This document shows, piece after piece, positions 40,972-51,341 of a DNA stretch of 64,000 nucleotides. Under the pieces are notes generated by a model that saw only the letters and a list, made by a program, of their open reading frames with translations, ran no database searches and was not told the DNA's origin. The stretch spans positions 2,697,001 through 2,761,000 of the forward strand of contig NZ_CP045202.1 in assembly GCF_016864195.1 (NCBI RefSeq), read 5' to 3'. The DNA is from Dechloromonas sp. TW-R-39-2 (GTDB lineage Bacteria > Pseudomonadota > Gammaproteobacteria > Burkholderiales > Rhodocyclaceae). Made by a program: the position numbers and the translations under genes. Within the stretch, counting starts at the first letter, position 1, and each line of letters starts with the position of its first letter.

Positions 40972-42045
40972 TCAATACACCTCGATCCCCGGCTGCCCTT
41001 CCTCCACTTCGCCGATCACCGAAACATGGCCAAAGCCTTGCTGCAGGAAGATCGACAGCACTTCCGTGACGGTATCGGGAGCGCAGGCAACGAGCAGCCC
41101 ACCGGAGGTTTGTGGATCGGTCAGCAGGTGGCGGGCAGTTTCACCCAAAGCCTGATCAAAGACGACATCCTGCCCGTAACTTGCCCAGTTGCGTCCGGAA
41201 GCACCGGTAATCACACCGGCCTCGGCAAATTCCTGTGCCCGGGGCAATAGCGGAATATCGGCAAATTTGACTTTGCCGCGCAACTGGCTGCCTTTGCAAA
41301 CTTCGAGCAAATGCCCCAGCAAGCCGAATCCGGTAACGTCGGTCACGGCATGCACCCCGTCCAGACAGGCGAGGACCGGCCCCGGCGTATTGAGTTGCGT
41401 GGTGCTGGCCACCATGGCGGCGTAATCGCCCGGATGCAGCTTGTCCTTCTTGATCGCGGCGCTGTAGGTCCCGACACCGATCGGCTTGCCGAGAATCAGC
41501 TTGTCCCCGGCCTTGGCACCGGAATTACGCTTGAGATGATCCGGATTGACCAGACCGATGGCCACCAGACCGTAAATCGGTTCAACCGAATCGATGGTGT
41601 GACCACCGGCAATCGGGATCCCCGCCGCACGACACACCGCATCGCCCCCGGCAAGAATCTGGCCGATGGTTTCGAGCGGCAGGACATTGACCGGCATGCC
41701 GACCAGCGCCAGCGCGAAAAGCGGCGTGCCGCCCATGGCGTAGACATCGGAAATAGCGTTGGTCGCAGCGATGCGGCCAAAATCGAAGGGGTCGTCGACG
41801 ATCGGCATGAAGAAATCCGTCGTTGCGACAATCGCTTGTTGTGCATTGATCTGGTAGACCGCAGCATCGTCGCTGGTTTCGGTACCGACCAGCAACTGGG
41901 GCGGGACGATGCCTGGCGGCATGCCGGCCAGGATTTTCTGGAGCACGGCCGGTGCAATCTTGCAGCCACAGCCGCCGCCGTGGGAAAGTTGGGTAAGTCT
42001 GGGTTTTTCGTCTGACACGGCTGGTTTCTCGTTACGAATGTTCAA
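40972..42045 (-). CDS. selD: Selenide, water dikinase SelD
   Basis: 357 residues. Catalytic region SHGGGCGCKIAP with Cys26 and Lys29 (equivalent to Cys17/Lys20 of E. coli), so a Cys, not selenocysteine, enzyme. ATP/Mg sites TSDDAAVYQI, TTDFFMPIVDDPFDFG and IAGGHTIDS follow. It makes selenophosphate for selenoproteins or seleno-tRNA. The start is uncertain: TTG at 42045 or GTG at 42018; no ATG is available before the core. Seven bases after the CopZ-like gene. Confidence 0.93.
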   Translation of the reverse strand: MNIRNEKPAVSDEKPRLTQLSHGGGCGCKIAPAVLQKILAGMPPGIVPPQLLVGTETSDDAAVYQINAQQAIVATTDFFMPIVDDPFDFGRIAATNAISDVYAMGGTPLFALALVGMPVNVLPLETIGQILAGGDAVCRAAGIPIAGGHTIDSVEPIYGLVAIGLVNPDHLKRNSGAKAGDKLILGKPIGVGTYSAAIKKDKLHPGDYAAMVASTTQLNTPGPVLACLDGVHAVTDVTGFGLLGHLLEVCKGSQLRGKVKFADIPLLPRAQEFAEAGVITGASGRNWASYGQDVVFDQALGETARHLLTDPQTSGGLLVACAPDTVTEVLSIFLQQGFGHVSVIGEVEEGQPGIEVY

Positions 42046-42051
42046 AATGGA

Positions 42052-42261
42052 CTATTCGGCATCGAAGCCGGCGTCCTCGATGGCTTCAAGCAAGGCAAGG
42101 CGCTGGATTTTTGCCGGGTCGAAAGTGACTTTCGCCTCCCCTGCCTCAAGCGACACATCGGCTGAATTGACCCCTGGCATGGCCAGCAGCAGCTGATTGA
42201 TATTTTTGACGCACCCCTGGCAACTCATGCCGCCGACTTTGATCAACGTTTCTTCCACCAT
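42052..42261 (-). CDS. CopZ-like heavy-metal-associated domain protein
   Basis: 69 residues, a single HMA domain with GMSCQGC metal site. It probably delivers Cu(I) to the P-type ATPase CopA encoded at 44043-46223. It abuts the GGDEF/EAL gene and nearly touches selD. Confidence 0.9.
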   Translation of the reverse strand: MVEETLIKVGGMSCQGCVKNINQLLLAMPGVNSADVSLEAGEAKVTFDPAKIQRLALLEAIEDAGFDAE

Positions 42262-43989
42262 TTACTCCTTGTTCAAAAACGGTTGCTGACGCAGCAACAC
42301 GGTCATCTCACCGGCAGGCAGCGGCCGGCTGAAATAATAGCCCTGGGCCATATCGCAGCCCATATCGCGCAGCAGGGCGAGTTGTTGTGCATTCTCCACC
42401 CCTTCGGCCAACACGGTCAGGCGCAGGTTACGCCCCATGCTGATAATGGTCGAGGCAATGGCCCGGTCGTCCGGATCGTTTTCCAGATCGCGGATGAAAG
42501 AACGATCAATCTTCAATTTGCCGACGGGGAAACGTTTCAGATAAGCCAGCGATGAATAGCCGGTACCAAAATCGTCGAGCGAAAGCTCCACCCCCATCCG
42601 GTTGAGCGACGACAAGGTGCCAAGATGGATTTCGGCATCGTGCATCACCGTTCGCTCGGTCACCTCCAGTTCAAGCAGGCCGGCCTCCAGCCCGCTGGCA
42701 GCCAGCGCCCCGGCTACCGCCTCGACAAAGCCCGCTTGGCGAAACTGCACCGGCGCAACGTTGACCGCGACAATCATCTGCGGCAAGCCGGCGTCGCACC
42801 AGGCCTGCGCCTGGCGGCAAGCTTCACCGAGCACCCAGTCCCCCAGCCGGTTGATCATCCCGGTTTCTTCGGCCACCTGAATGAAGCTGTCCGGCATGAT
42901 GATGCCAAGTTCCGGATGCCGCCAACGCACCAGTGCTTCAACACCGACGATCAATCCGCTCTGCAGGCTGACCAGTGGCTGGTAATCCAGCGTGAATTCA
43001 TTCAGGCGAAGCGCCCGCCGCAGATCGCTCTCGATCAGCAAACGCTCCAGCATCGCCGTGTTCATTGCGCTGGCGTAGAACTGAAAGGCGTTACGCCCTT
43101 GTTCCTTGGCCTTGTACATCGCTGTATCGGCGTTCTTGAGCAGGGTTTCGGCATCCTTTCCGTCCTGCGGGTAAAGGCTGATGCCCAGCGAGGCTGTCAC
43201 GGTCAACTCGTGCCCACCGACAAAAAAGGGCTCATTGCAGACTTCAACCAGACGCCGGGCGATCTCCGCGGCCGCGCCGGAATGGGTCGACGGCAGCGCA
43301 AAGACGAATTCATCGCCGCCCAGGCGGGCCAGGGTATCGACCCGCCGGACCACGGTCGACAAACGCTGGGCCACCGCGCAAAGCAATTCATCGCCCAAGC
43401 TGTGCCCCAGGGAATCGTTGATCCGCTTGAAGTGGTCGAGATCGAGAAAAATCAGCGCCGCGGCACCTTGCTCGCGCTCGGCGACGGCAAGCAACTGGAC
43501 CATCCGGTCGGCCAGCAGACGGCGGTTCGGCAAGCCAGTCAACGCATCGAAATCAGCCAGTTCCCGCGCCTGTCTTTCAGCTTCGCGCTGGGCTGAAATA
43601 TTCAGGACACTGGCAACCGATGCCGCCCGGCCGTTAAACCGGGTGGATCGTCCAAGCAGACTGACCGGAATCGATTCGCCATCCTTGTGACGAACCGAAA
43701 GTTCGTATTGATGGCTGGAGATGCCCGCGGTCTCCTCTGCAAGGTGCTGCAGGAAAAGCGCCTGCTCACCCGGCGCCAGCAGATCAAGCGGCCCCATCCG
43801 GTCAATCAGTTCATCTGCCGAATAGCCGATCAGCTGGAGCAAATGAGCGTTGGCATATTTGAAACGACCATCCTGATGGATGAAAATCCCGACCTGCGCT
43901 GCCGCCATCGCGGCATCAAACAGGGCGTCGTACTCCGCCTCGCCACCTTGATGCCCGGCGAGCACATGGGCAGTATCACCGAAAATCAT
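42262..43989 (-). CDS. PAS-GGDEF-EAL cyclic-di-GMP protein
   Basis: 575 residues. N-terminal PAS (~20-140, GIFIHQDGRFKYANAHLL), GGDEF domain with intact GGDEF (RLGGDEFVFAL), EAL domain with EALVRWRHPE and later DDFGTGYSSL. Both catalytic signatures look intact, so it could synthesise or degrade c-di-GMP. No membrane segment; cytosolic. Located between copZ-like and copA genes, same strand. Confidence 0.93.
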   Translation of the reverse strand: MIFGDTAHVLAGHQGGEAEYDALFDAAMAAAQVGIFIHQDGRFKYANAHLLQLIGYSADELIDRMGPLDLLAPGEQALFLQHLAEETAGISSHQYELSVRHKDGESIPVSLLGRSTRFNGRAASVASVLNISAQREAERQARELADFDALTGLPNRRLLADRMVQLLAVAEREQGAAALIFLDLDHFKRINDSLGHSLGDELLCAVAQRLSTVVRRVDTLARLGGDEFVFALPSTHSGAAAEIARRLVEVCNEPFFVGGHELTVTASLGISLYPQDGKDAETLLKNADTAMYKAKEQGRNAFQFYASAMNTAMLERLLIESDLRRALRLNEFTLDYQPLVSLQSGLIVGVEALVRWRHPELGIIMPDSFIQVAEETGMINRLGDWVLGEACRQAQAWCDAGLPQMIVAVNVAPVQFRQAGFVEAVAGALAASGLEAGLLELEVTERTVMHDAEIHLGTLSSLNRMGVELSLDDFGTGYSSLAYLKRFPVGKLKIDRSFIRDLENDPDDRAIASTIISMGRNLRLTVLAEGVENAQQLALLRDMGCDMAQGYYFSRPLPAGEMTVLLRQQPFLNKE

Positions 43990-44042
43990 TTTCCGGCCCT
44001 TTCTGCCTGTGCTTAACGGTCATCAAAACTCCTCTCAAAGCC

Positions 44043-46223
44043 TTATTTTTTCTCCTGCCGCAGCGCATCCGGCTGCCAACGTTTCAGAAGAAGCGAATTC
44101 GACACCACCGAAACCGAACTCATGGCCATTGCCGCCCCGGCAAAAACGGGATTGAGCAAACCGAGTGCAGCCAGCGGAATACCTGCCACATTGTAGATGA
44201 ATGCGAAGAAAAGATTCTGCCGTATCTTCCCCAAGGTGGCCGTGGATAGGTCGATTGCGTCGACTACACCGAGCAGGTCGTTACGAATCAGAGTCAGGTC
44301 GGCCGCCTCGATTGCCGCATCCGAGCCAGCCCCGATCGCGAAGCTGACATCGGCAGCGGCCAGCGCCGGCGCATCGTTGATACCATCGCCAACCATTGCC
44401 ACCAGCAAGCCATCCGCTTTCAAGCTGGCCACCGCGCTGGCCTTGTCACCCGGCAGGATGCCGGCACGAAATTCGACGATACCAGCCTGCGCTGCGATGG
44501 CGGCGGCCGTTGCCTCATTGTCTCCGGTCAGCATGACGACCCGAATGCCGCGAGCCAGCAGGGTTTCCACCGCCTGACGGGAGGTCGGGCGCAACGCATC
44601 GGCAATCGCCAGCAAAGCCAGCACTTGCTGCTCATCGGCCAGCACGATCACCGTCTTGCCCGCCTGCTGCAAAGCCAGCACCTCGGGATCGGCTGCACAA
44701 TCGAGCCAATCGGGCGAGCCCAGACGAAGCGCTCGGCCGGCCAGTACGCCACTCACACCATGACCAGGATGCGCCTTGAAATCCTGCACTTTTTCGAGGT
44801 CGACCGTACCCAGGGCTGCCAGCACGGCGCGTGCCAGTGGATGTTCGGAATGCTGTTCGAGGGCCCCGGCAAGACGCAACGCCTCATCACTCGCCATGTG
44901 GCGCGGAACAATGTCGGTCAGTTGCGGCTGGCCGCAGGTCAGCGTTCCGGTTTTATCAAGTGCCAGAATCCTGATTTTTTCAGCCCGCTCCAGCGCTTCG
45001 ACATTCTTGACCAGAATTCCGGCCCGAGCCCCCTGCCCCGTCCCGACCATGATTGCCGTCGGCGTTGCCAGGCCGAGAGCACACGGACAGGCGATCACCA
45101 GCACAGCCACGGCATTGATCAAGGCGACAGAAAAATCACCACTCTGCCACCACCAGCCCAGCAGGGTCAGGGCCGCAATTGCGCAGACAACCGGAACAAA
45201 AACGGCAGAAATCTGATCGGCCAGGCGCTGCACCGGCGCCTTGGAGCCCTGAGCCTCGCCCACCATCCGGATGATGCCGGCAAGCAAAGTGTGCTCACCG
45301 ACGCCAGTTGCCCGACAATGCAGCGCACCATGCCCGTTCGCTGTCGCGGCAAAAACCTTGTCACCCGCTTTTTTACCGACCGGCATGCTTTCCCCGGTCA
45401 GCATAGACTCATTCAGGCTGGATTCGCCGTCGATCACCTCGCCATCGACCGGTACGCTCTCGCCCGGACGAACCATGAAGATGTCACCCGGCATCAATGC
45501 TTCAACCGGCATTTCAACCCACTGTCCATCACGCTCGACCCGCGCCATGCGCGGTTGCAGGCGAACCAGCGCCTCGATCGCCTCCGACGTTCGCGACTTG
45601 GCCCGTGCCTCCAGTAATTTACCGAGCAGGACCAGCGTAATGACCGCCGCACCGCCTTCGAAATAAACGTGCTGCGCCAACCCGAGCAGGGTCACGACAC
45701 TGGACAGCAACCAGGCCATGGTCGTCCCCAGGGCAACCAGCACATCCATATTGGCACCGCCGCCACGCAACGCTTTCCAGGCACCGTCGTAGAAGCGCCA
45801 GCCGATCCAGAACTGAACCGGTGTCGCCAGCGCAAACTGCAACCAGCGGGGGAGTTCGTTCTGGTGACCATGCTCGCCAAACATAAACAACATCTGGCCA
45901 AGCAAGGGCAAGGTCAACGCAACCGAAATCCAGAAACGACGAAGATCGCTGCGGTAAACACGGTTTTTCTCGGCTTTTTCGCGCTCACGCGTCTGACCAT
46001 CAACCCGAGTGGCGGAAAAGCCCGCCTTGGCCACGGCGGCGATGACCTGCGCCTCGTCTGCCGCCCCGGAAAAACGCACGCGGGCACGTTCGGCCGCCAG
46101 ATTGACGTTGGCCTGCAAGCCCGGCTGGCGATTCAGCACTTTCTCAAGGCGCGCAGAACAAGCGGCACAAGTCATTCCGGCAATGGCAAACTCGACAACC
46201 TTGCCTGCGTTATCGTCGCTCAT
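44043..46223 (-). CDS. copA: Copper-exporting P1B-type ATPase CopA
   Basis: 726 residues from the ATG at 46223, overlapping the stop of the stress-protein gene; a TTG 7 codons earlier is less likely. One N-terminal HMA domain (GMTCAAC, Cys19/Cys22), membrane motif CPC in [13 protein letters not shown], phosphorylation site [20 protein letters not shown]. It exports Cu(I) from the cytosol. Confidence 0.93.
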   Translation of the reverse strand: MSDDNAGKVVEFAIAGMTCAACSARLEKVLNRQPGLQANVNLAAERARVRFSGAADEAQVIAAVAKAGFSATRVDGQTREREKAEKNRVYRSDLRRFWISVALTLPLLGQMLFMFGEHGHQNELPRWLQFALATPVQFWIGWRFYDGAWKALRGGGANMDVLVALGTTMAWLLSSVVTLLGLAQHVYFEGGAAVITLVLLGKLLEARAKSRTSEAIEALVRLQPRMARVERDGQWVEMPVEALMPGDIFMVRPGESVPVDGEVIDGESSLNESMLTGESMPVGKKAGDKVFAATANGHGALHCRATGVGEHTLLAGIIRMVGEAQGSKAPVQRLADQISAVFVPVVCAIAALTLLGWWWQSGDFSVALINAVAVLVIACPCALGLATPTAIMVGTGQGARAGILVKNVEALERAEKIRILALDKTGTLTCGQPQLTDIVPRHMASDEALRLAGALEQHSEHPLARAVLAALGTVDLEKVQDFKAHPGHGVSGVLAGRALRLGSPDWLDCAADPEVLALQQAGKTVIVLADEQQVLALLAIADALRPTSRQAVETLLARGIRVVMLTGDNEATAAAIAAQAGIVEFRAGILPGDKASAVASLKADGLLVAMVGDGINDAPALAAADVSFAIGAGSDAAIEAADLTLIRNDLLGVVDAIDLSTATLGKIRQNLFFAFIYNVAGIPLAALGLLNPVFAGAAMAMSSVSVVSNSLLLKRWQPDALRQEKK

Positions 46224-46645
46224 TTGACCAAAAGCACAGGACAATGCGCCAGGTGCAACACACGGCTGGCGACCGAACCTGCGATCAAGCCGGCAACGCC
46301 ACTGCGGCCATGCGACCCCATGACAATCAGGTCGCAGCCAAGCTCGGCGGCAACCTTGGCAATCACCTCGGCCGGCTGCCCGACATGAATGTGGCTGGTG
46401 TGATAACGCCCCGCCTGATTGAGCGCCTCTTGCGCAGACAGCAAATCTCGCTGCCCTTCTTCAAGATAATAATCATGCAAGGTTTCTTTCCCGATGTGCG
46501 CCTGTACGCGGCCCAGCGGAATCGGCGGATGTACGTTGAGCAGGTGGATTTCCGGCACCTCCCGGTACCAGGAGGAGTGAGCGATCAATTGATCAACGGC
46601 GCGCAAGGCGCAATCGGAGCCATCAACGGGCAATAAAATTTTCAT
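46220..46645 (-). CDS. Universal stress protein (UspA family)
   Basis: 141 residues from the ATG at 46645 ([14 protein letters not shown]), the standard family beginning; TTG/ATG codons at 46660 and 46654 would add a few residues. The ATP-loop [31 protein letters not shown] is near the end. It is coupled to copA by a 4-base overlap. Confidence 0.9.
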   Translation of the reverse strand: MKILLPVDGSDCALRAVDQLIAHSSWYREVPEIHLLNVHPPIPLGRVQAHIGKETLHDYYLEEGQRDLLSAQEALNQAGRYHTSHIHVGQPAEVIAKVAAELGCDLIVMGSHGRSGVAGLIAGSVASRVLHLAHCPVLLVK

Positions 46646-46666
46646 CAGTGGCATTCCCAAAAAAAT

Positions 46667-47344
46667 TCAGCGAAGCAAGCGGATCAAACCCAGCATGCCA
46701 TAAACCCCGAATCCCAGGACCAGCAATCCGGATATCAGACGGACAGCGGAGCGACGAACAAATTCATTCAGCCGGGCCAGCACAATGCCAGCCAGCAGAA
46801 GATTGGGCAAAGTACCCAAACCGAAAGCCAGCATGGTTAACGCCCCGCGACCTGCCGAGCCTGCAGCCAAGGAGGTGGCCAATGCACTGTAAACAAGTCC
46901 GCAGGGCAACCATCCCCAAAGCACGCCAAGGGGAAAAGCTTGAAACACATTGCTGGCAGGCAAAAAACGGCGGGTCAAGGGCTGGATCAAACGCCACAAG
47001 GATTGCCCGGCCTTCTCCATAAAGGCCAGCGCGCGCGTAATGCCGAGCAGGTAAAGACCGAGCGCAATGAGCATCAGATTGGCCAGCAGATAGAGTCCCA
47101 GACGAACCGGAACCTGGCCTTCCAGCCCCAGGCTGGCTGCCCCCAGCGCACCGGCCATTGCCCCTGCTGCGGAATAGGACAGAATACGCCCGGCATTGTA
47201 GGCAAACAGCAAGGACCAACGACCGGGAGCGCCCATCGAAAGAGCGCCGACAATTCCGCCGCACATGCCGACACAATGCGTACCGCCAAGCAGTCCGACA
47301 AGGAAAAGGGCTAGATAGCCAGAATCAGGCATGGCCGCAGACAT
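46667..47344 (-). CDS. SafE/UreH-type six-helix membrane protein
   Basis: 225 residues. GGTHCVGMCGGIVGAL and the second-half WGWLPCGLVYSALA are the paired Cys-containing helices of the sulfite-exporter TauE/SafE-like family linked to cytochrome cbb3 and copper maturation genes. Position next to CopA and Fnr suggests copper supply to respiratory oxidase, by inference. Confidence 0.85.
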   Translation of the reverse strand: MSAAMPDSGYLALFLVGLLGGTHCVGMCGGIVGALSMGAPGRWSLLFAYNAGRILSYSAAGAMAGALGAASLGLEGQVPVRLGLYLLANLMLIALGLYLLGITRALAFMEKAGQSLWRLIQPLTRRFLPASNVFQAFPLGVLWGWLPCGLVYSALATSLAAGSAGRGALTMLAFGLGTLPNLLLAGIVLARLNEFVRRSAVRLISGLLVLGFGVYGMLGLIRLLR

Positions 47345-47346
47345 CC

Positions 47347-47379
47347 AAAAAACAAGGCGGACAGTTTAACCTGTCCGCC
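47347..47379 (-). terminator. Rho-independent terminator after hemN
   Basis: Minus strand: GGCGGACAG, 6-base loop GTTAAA, CTGTCCGCC, then TTGTTTTTT. A perfect 9-bp stem and T-tract 18 bases beyond the hemN stop. Confidence 0.88.
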
Positions 47380-47396
47380 TCTGCTGAACGCAGCGC

Positions 47397-48800
47397 TCAG
47401 ATGACTTTCGAGTAGCGCGTCCGCTGGCGATCAGCCCGCAGATAACGATCAAAAACCATCGAAATTGCACGAACCAGCATCCGTCCCGGCGGCAGGACGG
47501 TAATCCAGTCACGCTCGATCTTGAGCAGACCACCACGCTCCATTTCGCGCATGTCTTCCAGCTCGGCAGCGAAATACTTGTGGAAATCAATCAAGTGAGC
47601 ACTTTGGATGCTCTCGATGGACAATTCGAAGTGGCACATCAGGGCCTGGATGATCGAACGACGCAGAATATCGTCGGCATTCAGTTCAATGCCGCGGAAC
47701 ACCGGCAGCATCTGCTCATCGAGCCGATCGTAGTACTCATCAAGTGTCTTGACGTTCTGGCTGTAGGTCGGCCCGACCTTGCTGATCGACGAAATACCGA
47801 AAGACAGCATGTCGCAGTCAGCGTAGGTTGAATAGCCTTGGAAATTGCGATGCAAGCGCCCCTGACGCTGAGCCACAGCCAGCTCATCATCCGGTTTGGC
47901 AAAGTGATCCATGCCGATAAAGACGTAGCCAGCTTCGGTCAGCTTTTTGATCGCCAGGGCAAGAATTTGCAGTTTGGTATCGGCCGATGGCAAATCCGGC
48001 TCGGCGATCCGGCGCTGCGGCTTGAACAGGCTCGGCATGTGCGCATAGTTGTAGATCGACAGGCGATCCGGATCCATGGCCAGAACACGTTCCAGTGTCC
48101 GGTTGAATCCCATGACCGACTGATGCGGCAAGCCGTAGATCAAATCGACCGAAACTGATTTGAAACCGTTGGCCCGCGCGGCATTGATCACATTCGCCGT
48201 TTCTTCTTCGGTCTGGACGCGATTAACGGCAATCTGAACACGTTCGTCGAAGTCCTGGACGCCGACACTCATCCGGTTGAAACCCAGTTCACCAAGCAAA
48301 GCCACGGTTGCCGTATCGACCTTGCGCGGATCAACTTCGATCGAGTACTCACCGCCATCGAGCAACTTGAAATGCTTGCGGGTTTCGCTCATCAGTTGCC
48401 GCATTTCGTCATGCGACAGGAAAGTCGGCGTACCGCCACCCCAATGCAGCTGGATCACTTCATGCTCGCCGTCCTGACCGTCCAGGCTGGCGCTTTGCAG
48501 GGCAAGCTCCTTGGCAAGGTATTTCAGGTATTTGGCGCTGCGCCCGTGATCCTTGGTAATGATCTTGTTGCAGGCACAGTAATAGCAGATAGTGTTACAG
48601 AACGGTATGTGGAAGTATAATGACAGCGGACGGCTGATACCGCCGATGTTGCGCTTGCCGAGCCACAGTTTGGCAGCGTCCGAATCGAAAGCTTCGACGA
48701 AACGATCGGCCGTCGGATACGAAGTGTAGCGGGGGCCGTTGACGTCGAAGCGGCGAATGATCTGAGGATCGAATACGAGGTTTTCAGTTGCGAAATTCAT
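47397..48800 (-). CDS. hemN: Oxygen-independent coproporphyrinogen III oxidase HemN
   Basis: 467 residues from the ATG at 48800. Radical-SAM cluster Cys68-X3-Cys72-X2-Cys75 followed by Cys77 (CNTICYYCAC), then GGGTPTFL. It makes protoporphyrinogen IX under anoxia. It is divergent from fnr with an FNR box between them. Confidence 0.95.
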   Translation of the reverse strand: MNFATENLVFDPQIIRRFDVNGPRYTSYPTADRFVEAFDSDAAKLWLGKRNIGGISRPLSLYFHIPFCNTICYYCACNKIITKDHGRSAKYLKYLAKELALQSASLDGQDGEHEVIQLHWGGGTPTFLSHDEMRQLMSETRKHFKLLDGGEYSIEVDPRKVDTATVALLGELGFNRMSVGVQDFDERVQIAVNRVQTEEETANVINAARANGFKSVSVDLIYGLPHQSVMGFNRTLERVLAMDPDRLSIYNYAHMPSLFKPQRRIAEPDLPSADTKLQILALAIKKLTEAGYVFIGMDHFAKPDDELAVAQRQGRLHRNFQGYSTYADCDMLSFGISSISKVGPTYSQNVKTLDEYYDRLDEQMLPVFRGIELNADDILRRSIIQALMCHFELSIESIQSAHLIDFHKYFAAELEDMREMERGGLLKIERDWITVLPPGRMLVRAISMVFDRYLRADRQRTRYSKVI

Positions 48801-48854
48801 TAAACATACCACCAAGAGTTGCACGGATTATGTTCGGATGGTGCCAAATCATGG

Positions 48855-48868
48855 TTGACATGGATCAA
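48855..48868. promoter_or_regulatory. FNR box between hemN and fnr
   Basis: TTGACATGGATCAA, one mismatch from TTGAT-N4-ATCAA. It is 55 bases from the hemN start and 15 bases from the fnr start, so it is well placed for activating hemN and repressing fnr. Confidence 0.8.
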
Positions 48869-48882
48869 GCGAACGCAGGTTG

Positions 48883-49629
48883 ATGATGCCCCAACAAACA
48901 GCTTCACAGGAAATTTCTCTTTCGGTCATCAAGACGGCGTGTTCGAACTGCAATCTGCGCGAACTCTGCCTACCCTTCGGACTCAACATTGACGAGCTCG
49001 AACGCCTGGATGACCTGGTATCGACCCGTCGCCGCATCAAGCGTGGCGACCACCTCTACCGGGCCGGAGAAACATTCGATGCAATTTACGCCATCCGTAG
49101 CGGCTTCTTCAAAACCGATGTGCTGCTTGAGGATGGCCGGGATCAGGTGACCGGGTTCCAGATGGCTGGCGAGCTGCTCGGACTTGACGGCATCAGCACT
49201 GAACACCACACCTGCAACGCGATCGCCCTCGAAGATAGTGAAATCTGCGCCATTCCGTTTTCGCAACTGGAAAGCCTGTCGCGTGAAATTCATACCTTGC
49301 AGCACCATTTTCACAAGGTCATGAGCCGCGAAATCGTCCGCGACCACGGCGTAATGATGCTGCTCGGCACCATGCGCGCCGAAGAGCGACTGGCCGCCTT
49401 CCTGCTCAATCTCTCGCAGCGATTCACGGCACGTGGTTTTTCTCACGCCGAGTTTTACCTGCGCATGACGCGCGAAGAAATCGGCAGCTACCTCGGCCTC
49501 AAGCTCGAAACGGTTTCGCGCGCCTTCTCCCGATTCCAAGAAGAAGGCCATATCGCCGTCCAGCAAAAACATATCCGGATCTTGAATGTTAACGGGCTGA
49601 AAGCCCTGATGAATCATCATCCCAACTGA
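48883..49629 (+). CDS. fnr: FNR oxygen-sensing regulator
   Basis: 248 residues. Cluster cysteines Cys20, Cys23, Cys29 (CSNCNLRELC) and Cys111 (HHTCNAI). DNA-recognition helix LGLKLETVSRAFSRFQ with the E..SR residues that read TTGAT. Translation starts at one of two adjacent ATGs (48883 taken). It probably controls hemN, itself and the Crp/Fnr gene at 12320-13018. Confidence 0.95.
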   Translation: MMPQQTASQEISLSVIKTACSNCNLRELCLPFGLNIDELERLDDLVSTRRRIKRGDHLYRAGETFDAIYAIRSGFFKTDVLLEDGRDQVTGFQMAGELLGLDGISTEHHTCNAIALEDSEICAIPFSQLESLSREIHTLQHHFHKVMSREIVRDHGVMMLLGTMRAEERLAAFLLNLSQRFTARGFSHAEFYLRMTREEIGSYLGLKLETVSRAFSRFQEEGHIAVQQKHIRILNVNGLKALMNHHPN

Positions 49630-49633
49630 CTGA

Positions 49634-50014
49634 CTACAAGCCGGGCAGCGGATTACGCGTCAGCGCAACACTGATGATGTAGGCGTAGGCGAGCAGCGCG
49701 AAACCCAGAAACATAGCGCGGATCGCCTTTGTCCTGCCCCGCTTGAGGGCAAACGTTCCAAAGACGATATAAGCCAGCAGCCCGAGAAATTTCGCGGTCA
49801 ACCATCCGTTTACAAACGGATACTGCCCACTTGATATAGCCAGCAGCACGGCACTCCCGAGCAAGGTCGTATCGACAAGATGGGGCAGCAGCCTGACCAA
49901 GCGATGCTTCAGCAAGGACGAATCGGCAAGCATCCAGATTGCCCGCAGACAAAAGCCAAGACCGCTGAGCAACACGCACGTAACGTGTATGTGCTTTAGT
50001 GCCAGATAACTCAT
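49634..50014 (-). CDS. SirB2-family membrane protein
   Basis: 126 residues with four hydrophobic helices; KHIHVTCVLLSGLGFCLR and HLVDTTLLGSAVLLA are SirB2 family segments. Function not known. It overlaps the upstream membrane-protein gene (TGATG) and is convergent with fnr, 4 bases apart. Confidence 0.85.
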   Translation of the reverse strand: MSYLALKHIHVTCVLLSGLGFCLRAIWMLADSSLLKHRLVRLLPHLVDTTLLGSAVLLAISSGQYPFVNGWLTAKFLGLLAYIVFGTFALKRGRTKAIRAMFLGFALLAYAYIISVALTRNPLPGL

Positions 50015-51312
50015 CACCGAGCCGCCAGCTTGAGCGCTATTTCAGCCGAATGCTTGCGATAGCGGGAAATAGCGAGGCTCAAGTTGAATCCGAGCCAGCC
50101 ATTGGCCAATGCAAAGGCCACCCCGGCGGGACGAGCCAGCCATTCCGGGAAAAGCACGGCACCGAGCAAAAGCACCACGGCCAGCGCATAGCATTTCATC
50201 TGCCGCTGCATGTCGGCATCAGACAGGATCTTGTTCATGTTCGGCGCAACCACCTTGGCTTGCCCCTGGTTCTGCAAATGAAGCCAGGCAAGGAATGGAA
50301 CAATCTTGTAGAGCATCCCGATGATGAAAGGGACAAATCCGCCAGCAAGCAATGTGATGCCAAAAAACAGGGTCCAGCCATCGATCTCCGAAGCAGCCGG
50401 CCACATTGCTGCGGTCAACAACATCAAAAGTGCAAAAATGCTGGCCGCCAAACCGATTTGCCAATAACGGTAAGTGGCATCAGCCCTCGCCCGCCGACGC
50501 TTGAGTTGAAGACGCAGGGTCAGCCCGGCAAAAGCCAGGCCGAGCAATGCGGTTATTCCCTGGACGACGCGGATCATGTTCGGTATATCGAAAAATACGG
50601 CACCGCTCCAAAGCAGGACGATGAGCAACATGCAGCACGGGAACAGCCAGCCCGGACGTGCGGGATAACCTGGCGTCAGCTGGAACATCGGCACAACCAC
50701 ATAAGCAATGGCTGCCAACAGGACGCCGGCCCAAGCCCCGAGCCCCCAGGCTGCATGCAAATCAGCCAGCATAGGCAGCGGCAAAGGCCAGCCATGAGCC
50801 AGCCCCCAAGCCATCAGCACGCCAAGTCCGACCACGCCAGCCAGCCCGGCCAGCGCAAGCTTCAAGCCAAGAATCGTCGGGCTGGTGGATCGGACACCAA
50901 TCAGGGCATGAGTTGTCGCCCCCAGAATCAGCAGTGCCGTCAACAAAAGCACCCCGGCCGCAACGCTGAGCAACAACGGGCTTCCGAAATAGAAGCCGCC
51001 AGCCAGCAGGCACGTGCCCAGCGTCAGCCCACTATGCAACATGGCCGAGAGCCGCAAGGGGCGCCACAGATTGGCCCCCGCCACGACAGGAAAAATCTGG
51101 ACCAGCGCCCCCAGCATGACTTGCAGCATGAAACCGACGGTCAACAAGTGCGTTACGGCCAACGTCCCCGGCATCCAGCGCGAGGAAAACAGCGAGGGGC
51201 CTTCTACGATCAGTAACAGGCCGGCCAGCACACCAAACAAGGGTGCCGTGATAAAAAACCGAAAAGGCGCCATCAAAGGCGGCGCATTTTCAAAGGCCAG
51301 CAGTGCTTGCAT
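50014..51312 (-). CDS. Polytopic membrane protein, haem-copper-oxidase-subunit-I-like or NnrS-like
   Basis: 432 residues with about 12 hydrophobic helices. Histidines sit inside helices (VTHLLTVGFMLQVML, ADLHAAWGLGAW), as in subunit-I-like or NnrS-like proteins. I cannot assign a family with certainty. Its neighbours (SirB2, DUF2249, hemerythrin) are often found with NO or O2 respiration genes. Confidence 0.6.
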   Translation of the reverse strand: MQALLAFENAPPLMAPFRFFITAPLFGVLAGLLLIVEGPSLFSSRWMPGTLAVTHLLTVGFMLQVMLGALVQIFPVVAGANLWRPLRLSAMLHSGLTLGTCLLAGGFYFGSPLLLSVAAGVLLLTALLILGATTHALIGVRSTSPTILGLKLALAGLAGVVGLGVLMAWGLAHGWPLPLPMLADLHAAWGLGAWAGVLLAAIAYVVVPMFQLTPGYPARPGWLFPCCMLLIVLLWSGAVFFDIPNMIRVVQGITALLGLAFAGLTLRLQLKRRRARADATYRYWQIGLAASIFALLMLLTAAMWPAASEIDGWTLFFGITLLAGGFVPFIIGMLYKIVPFLAWLHLQNQGQAKVVAPNMNKILSDADMQRQMKCYALAVVLLLGAVLFPEWLARPAGVAFALANGWLGFNLSLAISRYRKHSAEIALKLAAR

Positions 51313-51341
51313 TCAAAGCCCCGAAAAAACCCGGTCAATCC

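Noticed and set aside
40972..42045. SelD as a selenocysteine-containing protein
   Set aside because: The catalytic codon is a normal Cys codon (GGCGCK context), with no in-frame TGA.
49999..51216. 405-codon plus-strand open frame
   Set aside because: Opposite the polytopic membrane protein gene; the product is Gln/Arg/His-rich, typical of an antisense frame of a hydrophobic protein.
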